Shown in pieces: positions 5,272-10,329 of a stretch of 10,329 nucleotides of DNA. Origin of the DNA: Lachnospiraceae bacterium UBA1778. Its GTDB lineage: Bacteria > Bacillota > Clostridia > Lachnospirales > Lachnospiraceae. The notes below the pieces were generated by a model. That model did no database searches. It saw only the letters and a program-made list of their open reading frames with translations, and was not told the DNA's origin. The first letter of the stretch is position 1. Every line of letters begins with the position of its first letter. Where the stretch lies: the NCBI GenBank assembly GCA_002315255.1, contig DCGM01000048.1, positions 1 to 10,329 of the forward strand. Direction: 5' to 3'. The position numbers were made by a program, and so were the translations under genes.

Positions 5272-6894
5272 TTAATATTCGGTCACGCGGTATTCAAAAC
5301 TATAGCCGGCATCCTGCCATTCCTTGATATGGTTTTTGAGATAGGTAAGGTAATGGTCATAATCGCCGCGCGTATTTTCGCTTCCGTAACGGAACCACAT
5401 AAGCGCCCGTATAAACGGCTCCGAACTTTCCGGAACCCCGATAACCGGATCCGCATCCACTTTCATATAATCCGATAAAATGCGCATTCCGATGAGAACA
5501 TTGGCGGTTCCGTCTTCGGTATCCATTACATCAGCTTCTGTGACCGCATAGTCCTCCATCCGCTTCTTATGGAAGCGCGGAATAATCTGCATAAGTCCGT
5601 AGGAAATATTCTTTCCGGAGCCGGTCTGGTCATTCTGCTTAAAGTTACTCTCCTGCCGGATCAATGCGAAGATGACGATATAATAATCGACACCGAAATA
5701 TTCGCTCTTTCCGGTAAAGCCGAATTTCTTACAGAGATTGATTACATAGGCAGTCATCTTTTCACTGAAGCGAGACGGGATAAAGTCAAGCTTCGCCTGC
5801 ATAATGCCGACACCGTCCCGTTTCGCCATTTCATACCGCCGTTCGATCGCAGCCTGGCGTTTTGCTTCCGCTTCCGCCTTCTTCCGTTCCTCTTCGGCGA
5901 GCGATTCCTGAATCGATGCCTGAATCGACGCCTGGATGCGTGATTCCTCCATCGCAGATTCTGCGGCGATAATCTCTGCCTTCTCCTGGTTTCCGGAGAT
6001 ATCCAACAATGCGAAGCGCTCCATCTCCCATGCTTCCATCCGGTTCTCCGCTCCGCGTTTTCCGGTAAATTCATAGAAAAGGATCACATCGCTCTGTTTG
6101 ACATAGAGTTTTTCATAATGCGTGCCGTGGTAATAGATTTCGAAGAATTCCGTATCCATACCGACGATCTGATAAGTCCGATAACGCTTTGCGATATCGA
6201 TAATGCTCGACGAGCTGTCCGGCTTTTCGTAGAAGAACGCCTCTTTAACGCTGCTCTTTACGACGACGCGGTAATTGACGGAAGAAATCCAAGCGTTCAT
6301 ACAGTCGTGGTCGAGAAGGACGTATTCGCCGCGGACATAGCCGGTCACGCCATCTTTTGTGACCTTCAGCCATTTTCCGTCGACCCAGGTATATGGGACA
6401 ATGTCTGACGCGTAAAGGCCGGTAATGACGCGGCTGCCATCCTCCGGTTTTTCACGCACACGGAGGAATTCAGAGACTTTTCCCGTATCAATCGTCAGCA
6501 TCCCTTTAAAGTAGCTGTAAAGGCCGATGGCGGCCGTATCTTCCGGCTGCGTGATAACGGTCGGCTCTTCCGTTTCAGTCGGAATCACGGTCTCCGTTTC
6601 AGTTTCAGAGCTGTCCGGATCACCGGATTCTTCGATCGTTTCTGATTCACTCATGGAAGCTTCATCCGAAGAGGTCAGTTCGCCAGAAGCGGACGGATCA
6701 TCGCCCGGGTGAGTCGATTCGTAAAAATCGGTGCGCCCGGTATCAGAAGAACTGCCGTCTGACGGCTGCGTTCTGTCAGGCACCAGCAGCAGGCATGCCA
6801 CCACAGCGGCAGCTGCTGCGATTACCACCAGGCAATACCGCAGACCATTCCGTATGGCTCTTTCTCCTTCTCTTTTCGGAATCCAATCAGCCAA
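5272..6894 (-). CDS. Membrane-anchored SH3b / lytic-transglycosylase-like wall protein
   Basis: Protein of 540 residues: a basic N-terminus, one transmembrane segment (about 19-38) and a long Ser/Thr/Glu linker (about 42-118). Two SH3b-like modules follow (about 140-195, with LRVREKPEDGSRVITG, and about 208-276), then an Ala/Glu-rich coiled coil (about 302-358). A C-terminal Slt-type domain (about 395-525) has RQESNF with catalytic Glu415, YGLMQ (432-436) and a late ALMWFRYG (497-504) where lytic transglycosylases usually have an AYNAG-like motif. It probably binds and cleaves peptidoglycan from the membrane. The start is TTG, the first start codon after an in-frame TAA, with AAAGGAG (6908-6914) 13 nt upstream, which is unusually far. 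No clear promoter lies in the 101 nt between it and the methyltransferase gene, so read-through from pfkA is likely. The altered YNAG motif may change substrate handling. Confidence 0.88.
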   Translation of the reverse strand: MADWIPKREGERAIRNGLRYCLVVIAAAAAVVACLLLVPDRTQPSDGSSSDTGRTDFYESTHPGDDPSASGELTSSDEASMSESETIEESGDPDSSETETETVIPTETEEPTVITQPEDTAAIGLYSYFKGMLTIDTGKVSEFLRVREKPEDGSRVITGLYASDIVPYTWVDGKWLKVTKDGVTGYVRGEYVLLDHDCMNAWISSVNYRVVVKSSVKEAFFYEKPDSSSSIIDIAKRYRTYQIVGMDTEFFEIYYHGTHYEKLYVKQSDVILFYEFTGKRGAENRMEAWEMERFALLDISGNQEKAEIIAAESAMEESRIQASIQASIQESLAEEERKKAEAEAKRQAAIERRYEMAKRDGVGIMQAKLDFIPSRFSEKMTAYVINLCKKFGFTGKSEYFGVDYYIVIFALIRQESNFKQNDQTGSGKNISYGLMQIIPRFHKKRMEDYAVTEADVMDTEDGTANVLIGMRILSDYMKVDADPVIGVPESSEPFIRALMWFRYGSENTRGDYDHYLTYLKNHIKEWQDAGYSFEYRVTEY

Positions 6895-6907
6895 TGTAAA
6901 AGTTGAT

Positions 6908-6914
6908 CTCCTTT
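6908..6914 (-). promoter_or_regulatory. Distant ribosome binding site for the TTG start of the transglycosylase gene
   Basis: AAAGGAG on the minus strand is 13 nt from TTG 6894. It lies inside a 22-codon open frame (6887-6955) whose TGA overlaps the TTG by 8 nt. Weak start, long spacing and overlap together suggest low or coupled translation. Confidence 0.5.
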
Positions 6915-6960
6915 AACATCCTTATCGTTCGTTCATCCTTTCGGACAAGCTTCATTTCCG

Positions 6961-7022
6961 TTATTCTGCGCGGCGTTTCCGCTTCGATTTCGCTATTATT
7001 TGCGGCGTTTCCGCTTCGCTTC
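6961..7022 (-). repeat. Direct repeat duplicating the 3' end of the RNA methyltransferase gene
   Basis: GCGGCGTTTCCGCTTCG occurs perfectly at 6970-6986 and 7002-7018 (offset 32). The match extends with gaps through the stop: TTATT at 6996 in the gene and TTATT at 6961 in the copy. On the minus strand the copy, read in the aligned frame, would end KRKRRAE-stop beside the true KRKRRK-stop. Confidence 0.85.
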
Positions 7023-7742
7023 AAATATGAGAATTGTCGCCGCCATCGCCGCATTGAGGGATTCGACTTCACCCTCCATCGGGATTTTGACAGCTTGAGT
7101 GCAGGCGTCCGTCGTACGGTCGGTAAGGCCGGCAGCTTCATTGCCAATGACAAAGGCGCAAGCGCCGCGGTAGTCCGGCACATCGTAGTCTACAGCGCCC
7201 TTTAAATGCGCTGCAAAGCACTTTCCGCCCGTCTTTTGGAAGCCGATGACGGATTCCATCATATCAAACGAAATCGCATACGGGACGCGTAGAAAGGCGC
7301 CCATCGTCGCGCGGATCACTTTCGGGTTGGTCGGGTCGACCGAATCGGAAGAAATCAAAAGTCCGGAAAAACCGGCTGCCTCCGCTGAACGGAACATCGT
7401 GCCTAAATTCCCCGGGTCCTGAATATTCTCCAGGAAAAGGTAACAGCCGTCAGGCGCCGATAAAAGCTCCTTTTCTGTCTTTACGGCCGAACGGCAGACG
7501 GCGAGAATCCCTTGCGGCGTCTTCGTGTCGGAAATCTTCGCAAACTCATCGTCAAAGACGGTCAGACCGCCGGTAATTTCCGGATGCTCCTTTGAAAAGG
7601 ATTCTGATTTTACGATATGAAGAATCTTATCCTTCGGAACTTCCGAAAACATCCGGATGCCTTCGACGATAAAAACACCGTCTTCTTTCCGGTCAGACGC
7701 TTTCTTCTGCCAGCGCTGAATATCCTTTAAAAGCTTGTTCAT
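6996..7742 (-). CDS. SpoU/TrmH-family RNA 2'-O-methyltransferase
   Basis: Protein of 248 residues, the normal size for this class. The N-terminal part (about 1-95) looks like the substrate-binding domain (VFIVEGIRMFSEV, 23-35; TPQGILAV, 75-82). The C-terminal SPOUT domain has all three motifs: LENIQDPGNLGTMFRSAEAAGF split over 104-125 (motif 1), VIGNEAAGLT (198-207, motif 2) and IPMEGEVESLNAAMAATILIFE over 220-241 (motif 3). It should methylate a ribose 2'-OH in rRNA or tRNA using S-adenosylmethionine; the target site is not readable. ATG 7742 was chosen because GAGG (7751-7754) lies 8 nt upstream; the longer frame to 7832 would run into pfkA. It is 16 nt downstream of the pfkA stop, hence co-transcribed. 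The C-terminus KRKRRK is strongly basic, and its coding sequence is the part repeated downstream. Confidence 0.92.
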   Translation of the reverse strand: MNKLLKDIQRWQKKASDRKEDGVFIVEGIRMFSEVPKDKILHIVKSESFSKEHPEITGGLTVFDDEFAKISDTKTPQGILAVCRSAVKTEKELLSAPDGCYLFLENIQDPGNLGTMFRSAEAAGFSGLLISSDSVDPTNPKVIRATMGAFLRVPYAISFDMMESVIGFQKTGGKCFAAHLKGAVDYDVPDYRGACAFVIGNEAAGLTDRTTDACTQAVKIPMEGEVESLNAAMAATILIFEAKRKRRK

Positions 7743-7758
7743 TTCGGATTCCTCGATG

Positions 7759-8733
7759 TCAACGGACGAGATTCTTCGCGATCTGCACCCAGTCCTTCGG
7801 GACGGATTTCTGCATCGCCAAAGCTTCGTCAATATCGAAATCGGTCAGATGGTTATCCTTAATCGCGACCACACGGTTCGTCTTTCCTTCAGCGAGAAGC
7901 TCGACTGCGTGATTTCCCATCAGGGATCCTAAGAACCGGTCTCTGCAGGTCGGCGAGCCGCCACGCTGTAAATAGCCGAGGATCGTCGCACGGGTTTCGA
8001 CGCCTGTCGCCGCTTCGATACGCTTCGCCATCGACGTCGAATGGCCGACACCTTCCGCATTGATCACAAGGTGATGCTTCTTTCCGAATTTCCGGTTCTC
8101 GATGACGCGGTTGATGATCGCCTGCTCATTGCCGTCGTATTCTTCCGGAAGCAGGATATCTTCCGCGCCCGTCGCAATGCCACAGGCGATGGCGATAAAT
8201 CCTGCCGACCGGCCCATAACTTCGACGATGCTGCAGCGCTCATGAGAGGACGACGTGTCGCGGATCTTATCGATCGCTTCCATCGCTGTATTGACAGCTG
8301 TATCAAAACCGACCGTATAGTCCGTACAGGCGATATCGAGGTCGATCGTTCCCGGAACGCCGACTACCCTTACGCCGTATTTCGACAATGCGAGCGCGCC
8401 CTTATAAGAACCGTCGCCGCCGATGACTACCAGCGCGTCAATGCCGTGCTCTTTGCAGATCTCAGCCGCGCGTTTCGGTCCTTCTTCCGTGTAAAACTCT
8501 TTACAGCGCGCTGTATAAAGGATCGTGCCGCCGCGTTCGATAATCTCGGAGACACTATGGGAATTCATATCGTGGATTTCTTCATTCAGAAGTCCTGCAT
8601 AGCCGCGTTCAATTCCTTTGACCGCGAACCCTTTTCCTAAACCGCTTCTCACAACGGCACGGATAACCGCATTCATTCCCGGCGAATCGCCGCCGCTTGT
8701 AAGGACTCCGATGGTTTTAACTTTATCTGACAT
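7759..8733 (-). CDS. pfkA: ATP-dependent 6-phosphofructokinase
   Basis: Glycolytic enzyme converting fructose 6-phosphate and ATP to fructose 1,6-bisphosphate in the cytoplasm. Its 324 residues are close to the standard 319-320 of bacterial PfkA. Visible motifs are SGGDSPGMNAVIRA (13-26), GGDGSYKGA (105-113), PGTIDLDIACTDYT (127-140) with catalytic Asp131, EVMGRSAG (171-178) and LQRGGSPT (255-262). Gly at the GGDGS position and PGTID rather than PKTID point to ATP and not pyrophosphate as donor. The common TIDNDI is TIDLDI, a variant I recall from Lachnospiraceae enzymes. ATG 8733 has GAGG 7 nt upstream. It is first in a unit with the RNA methyltransferase and, probably, the transglycosylase. 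Its promoter overlaps that of the divergent UDP-sugar gene. Confidence 0.97.
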   Translation of the reverse strand: MSDKVKTIGVLTSGGDSPGMNAVIRAVVRSGLGKGFAVKGIERGYAGLLNEEIHDMNSHSVSEIIERGGTILYTARCKEFYTEEGPKRAAEICKEHGIDALVVIGGDGSYKGALALSKYGVRVVGVPGTIDLDIACTDYTVGFDTAVNTAMEAIDKIRDTSSSHERCSIVEVMGRSAGFIAIACGIATGAEDILLPEEYDGNEQAIINRVIENRKFGKKHHLVINAEGVGHSTSMAKRIEAATGVETRATILGYLQRGGSPTCRDRFLGSLMGNHAVELLAEGKTNRVVAIKDNHLTDFDIDEALAMQKSVPKDWVQIAKNLVR

Positions 8734-8788
8734 TTGTAAGCCTCGCTGATTGATTAAATAATATGGTAACCCCTATAATCACTCTATT

Positions 8789-8817
8789 ATCATACACCAT
8801 AAAGTTGAATTTTTCAA
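8789..8817 (-). promoter_or_regulatory. Sigma-A promoter of pfkA
   Basis: On the minus strand TTGAAA (8812-8817) is followed by a 17-nt spacer and TATGAT (8789-8794). The distance to ATG 8733 is about 55 nt. The -35 lies in the right arm of the palindrome at 8805-8817. Confidence 0.7.
8805..8817. promoter_or_regulatory. Palindrome TTGAATTTTTCAA containing both divergent -35 boxes
   Basis: Perfect TTGAA / TTCAA arms around TTT. The left arm starts the -35 of the rightward promoter (TTGAAT) and the right arm is within the -35 of the leftward promoter (TTGAAA on the minus strand). A regulator or polymerase bound here would affect both genes. Confidence 0.7.
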
Positions 8818-8833
8818 TGAATTTTGGTATATT
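8805..8833 (+). promoter_or_regulatory. Sigma-A promoter of the UDP-sugar pyrophosphorylase gene
   Basis: TTGAAT (8805-8810), a 17-nt spacer and TATATT (8828-8833), the latter preceded by TGG as an extended -10. The leader before ATG 8911 is about 70 nt. Confidence 0.75.
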
Positions 8834-8910
8834 AGACTTACTTGATGTTCAGGTATATCAGCTTTACCAGATGATTCTGTGGAATAACAGTCTTTTTTTC
8901 GGAGGTTACT

Positions 8911-10125
8911 ATGGATTACCGGGAAGCATATGAAAAATTAAAAGAAATCGGGCAGGAACACCTGCTCCGTTACTATGAGGAGCTCGATCCGGATGCGCAG
9001 AAAAAGCTCCTTTTTCAGATCGAAAATATCGATTTTACAGTTCTCGATCATGTGATTGAGACTTCGGAGCGCGGCTGCTTTGAGCCCTGCCCCGCACTTA
9101 CGGTTTCAGAGATTGAAAACCATCGGGCGGAATATGAAGAAGAAGGAATCTCACTTCTGAAGGCCGGAAAAGTCGCAGCTGTCCTGCTCGCGGGCGGTCA
9201 GGGAACACGCTTAGGCTTCCATCACCCGAAAGGAATGTACAATATCGGGAAAACGCATGATGTCTTTATTTTCCAGCGTATCATTGAGAACTTACGCGAG
9301 GTGACCGATCTGTACGGGCCTCTTTATCTATGCATTATGACCTCCACGCTGAACCGCGCGGAGTCGGAAAGCTTCTTTAAGGAGCACGATTATTTCGGTT
9401 ATGATCCTTCATATATCCGCTTTTTTGTTCAGGATATGGCGCCCTGCACCGATTTTAGCGGAAAAGTGCTGTTAGAGGAAAAGGGAAAGATTGCCGAATC
9501 ACCGAACGGAAACGGCGGCTGGTTCTCTTCTCTTTACCGCTCGGGTCTCGTCTCATTCTTAAAGGAAAAGGGTGTCACCTATCTGACCGCTTTCGGTGTC
9601 GATAATGTTCTTCAGAAGATCAATGACCCCGCGTTTATCGGCGCTGTCGCAAAAAGCGGCTGCGACTGCGGCGGAAAGGTAGTCGTCAAAAATGCGCCGG
9701 ATGAGCGCGTCGGCGTCTTCTGTTTAGAGGACGGCCGTCCTTCGATCGTCGAGTATTATGAAATGACGGATGAAATGATCCATCTTTGCGATGAAAGAGG
9801 TCATCTGTTATATGCTTACGGCGTGATTCTGAATTACTGCTTCCGCCTCGATAAGCTTGAAAAGCTCTTCGGCAGCGCATTGCCGGTGCACCGCGTGAAA
9901 AAGAAAATCCCTTATCTGAATGACGCCGGAGAGTTTGTCGAACCGGACACGCCGAACGGCTGCAAGTATGAGCTTCTGATTCTCGACCTCATCCATATAT
10001 TCGATACCTGCCTTCCGTATGAAGTCCTTCGCGAAGCCGAGTTTGCGCCTGTCAAAAATGCGACCGGAATCGATTCCGTCGAAAGCGCACGGGAACTCCT
10101 CGAAAAGACCGGATATGTGCTGTAA
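8911..10125 (+). CDS. UDP-sugar pyrophosphorylase, UAP1/UDPGP family
   Basis: Cytoplasmic enzyme of 404 residues that makes a UDP-sugar and pyrophosphate from UTP and a sugar 1-phosphate. Visible motifs are VLLAGGQGTRLG (91-102) with PKGMY (106-110), the nucleotide-binding loop; SPNGNGGWFSSL (197-208); FGVDNVLQKINDP (228-240); DCGGKVVVKNAPDERVGV (252-269); VEYYEM (280-285); KKIPYL (331-336); PNGCKYE (348-354); and YEVLREAEFAPVKNA (370-384). These match eukaryotic UAP1 (UDP-GlcNAc/GalNAc pyrophosphorylase) closely in order and wording, not bacterial GalU or GlmU. The family includes both Glc-1-P and HexNAc-1-P users, and the sugar cannot be decided here. GGAGG lies 5 nt before the ATG. It stands alone on the plus strand between the divergent promoter and its own terminator. 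A part in envelope or exopolysaccharide precursor supply is inferred. Confidence 0.93.
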   Translation: MDYREAYEKLKEIGQEHLLRYYEELDPDAQKKLLFQIENIDFTVLDHVIETSERGCFEPCPALTVSEIENHRAEYEEEGISLLKAGKVAAVLLAGGQGTRLGFHHPKGMYNIGKTHDVFIFQRIIENLREVTDLYGPLYLCIMTSTLNRAESESFFKEHDYFGYDPSYIRFFVQDMAPCTDFSGKVLLEEKGKIAESPNGNGGWFSSLYRSGLVSFLKEKGVTYLTAFGVDNVLQKINDPAFIGAVAKSGCDCGGKVVVKNAPDERVGVFCLEDGRPSIVEYYEMTDEMIHLCDERGHLLYAYGVILNYCFRLDKLEKLFGSALPVHRVKKKIPYLNDAGEFVEPDTPNGCKYELLILDLIHIFDTCLPYEVLREAEFAPVKNATGIDSVESARELLEKTGYVL

Positions 10126-10142
10126 ATCCGTTTGAAATAATA

Positions 10143-10188
10143 TCAGCCCTGAGAATTCGCAAAAGAAGATTCTCAGGGCTGATTTTTT
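10143..10188. terminator. Strong terminator between convergent genes, probably bidirectional
   Basis: A perfect 14-bp stem TCAGCCCTGAGAAT (10143-10156) / ATTCTCAGGGCTGA (10169-10182) with a 12-nt loop. On the plus strand it is followed by TTTTTT (10183-10188). On the minus strand it is followed by TATTATTTC, so it may also end the convergent gene that stops at 10243. Confidence 0.9.
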
Positions 10189-10207
10189 AAATATTTTAGT
10201 GCATAGC

Positions 10208-10255
10208 GTCTTACTGCTGCAGTGCCGAACTGCTGCACAGTCTTACTGCTGCAGT
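10208..10255 (-). repeat. Direct repeat duplicating the stop region of the right-edge gene
   Basis: GTCTTACTGCTGCAGT occurs perfectly at 10208-10223 and 10240-10255 (offset 32), with a diverged half-copy between them (CTGCTGCACAGT, about 10230-10241). The right copy holds the gene's stop (TTA at 10243-10245) and its final Leu-Gln-Gln codons. The left copy is an echo including TAA. Confidence 0.85.
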
Positions 10256-10329
10256 TTCACGGTCGATGCGAGAAGCTCCATTTCTCCTTCAAAGCAGACG
10301 TCTCCGATGCCGTTTGGAAGGATAAAATG
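10243..10329 (-). CDS. C-terminal end of an unidentified protein
   Basis: Twenty-eight residues and a TAA stop are visible; the rest lies beyond the right edge. The segment reads ILPNGIGDVCFEGEMELLA (residues 3-21 of the visible part), then STVKLQQ. It looks like a real protein end with alternating beta-strand-like character, and the other two minus-strand frames contain early stops or poor composition. I do not recognise the family. It converges on the UDP-sugar pyrophosphorylase gene with a shared terminator between them. Confidence 0.6.
   Translation of the reverse strand, partial: HFILPNGIGDVCFEGEMELLASTVKLQQ

Noticed and set aside
6895..6995. Separate promoter for the transglycosylase gene
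   Set aside because: TTGTCC followed 17 nt later by ATAAGG is the best candidate; the -10 is too poor to call.
8041..8640. Plus-strand open frame of 199 codons opposite pfkA
   Set aside because: pfkA on the minus strand is unmistakable from its motifs; the antisense frame has no ribosome binding site and unnatural composition.
8846..8900. Possible riboswitch or attenuator in the UDP-sugar gene leader
   Set aside because: Only very short stems (GGTA/TACC and CTGT/ACAG) before a T run; too weak for a terminator and no known riboswitch core.

Overview
The window looks like chromosomal DNA from a Gram-positive member of the Clostridia, most likely Lachnospiraceae or a close relative. The reasons are strong GGAGG-type ribosome binding sites, sigma-A-type promoters, intrinsic terminators, a 6-phosphofructokinase with the TIDLDIACTDYT variant I associate with this group, a eukaryote-like UDP-sugar pyrophosphorylase, and a Na+-decarboxylase-type carboxyltransferase. 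The family assignment rests on protein resemblance from memory and is an inference. There is no phage, transposon, CRISPR array, tRNA or rRNA.

Layout, left to right. (1) 1-1590, minus strand: a carboxyltransferase subunit followed 12 nt later by a lipoprotein that runs off the left edge, probably the start of a membrane-bound biotin-dependent decarboxylase operon. (2) 1591-1946: the only gene-poor stretch over 300 nt. It holds that operon's promoter, the terminator of the next unit and an AT-rich tandem repeat. (3) 1947-4193, minus: a PdaA-like polysaccharide deacetylase with a strong promoter, followed 7 nt later by a paralogue that has lost its catalytic Asp and both metal-binding His. (4) 4352-5073, minus: a small protein with a J-like N-terminus lacking HPD, plus a TPR. 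(5) 5272-8817, minus: pfkA, a SpoU/TrmH-family RNA methyltransferase and a membrane-anchored SH3b/lytic-transglycosylase protein, probably one transcription unit. (6) 8805-10188, plus: a UAP1/UDPGP-family uridylyltransferase, divergent from pfkA. (7) 10243-10329, minus: the C-terminal end of an unidentified protein, convergent with the previous gene.

Functionally the window mixes central sugar-phosphate metabolism (pfkA, UDP-sugar synthesis) with cell-envelope genes (two NodB-fold proteins, a lytic transglycosylase, UDP-sugar precursors). The divergent pfkA/UDPGP promoters overlap: both -35 boxes sit in one 13-bp palindrome, so firing is probably mutually exclusive.

The least explained signal is a recurring 3'-end pattern. 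At four of the six visible genes that end a transcription unit, the last bases including the TAA stop are repeated imperfectly just downstream, with the clear echoes offset by 32-46 nt and out of frame with the original. I know of no described system that matches this. It needs a genome-wide test before it is treated as more than local slippage.
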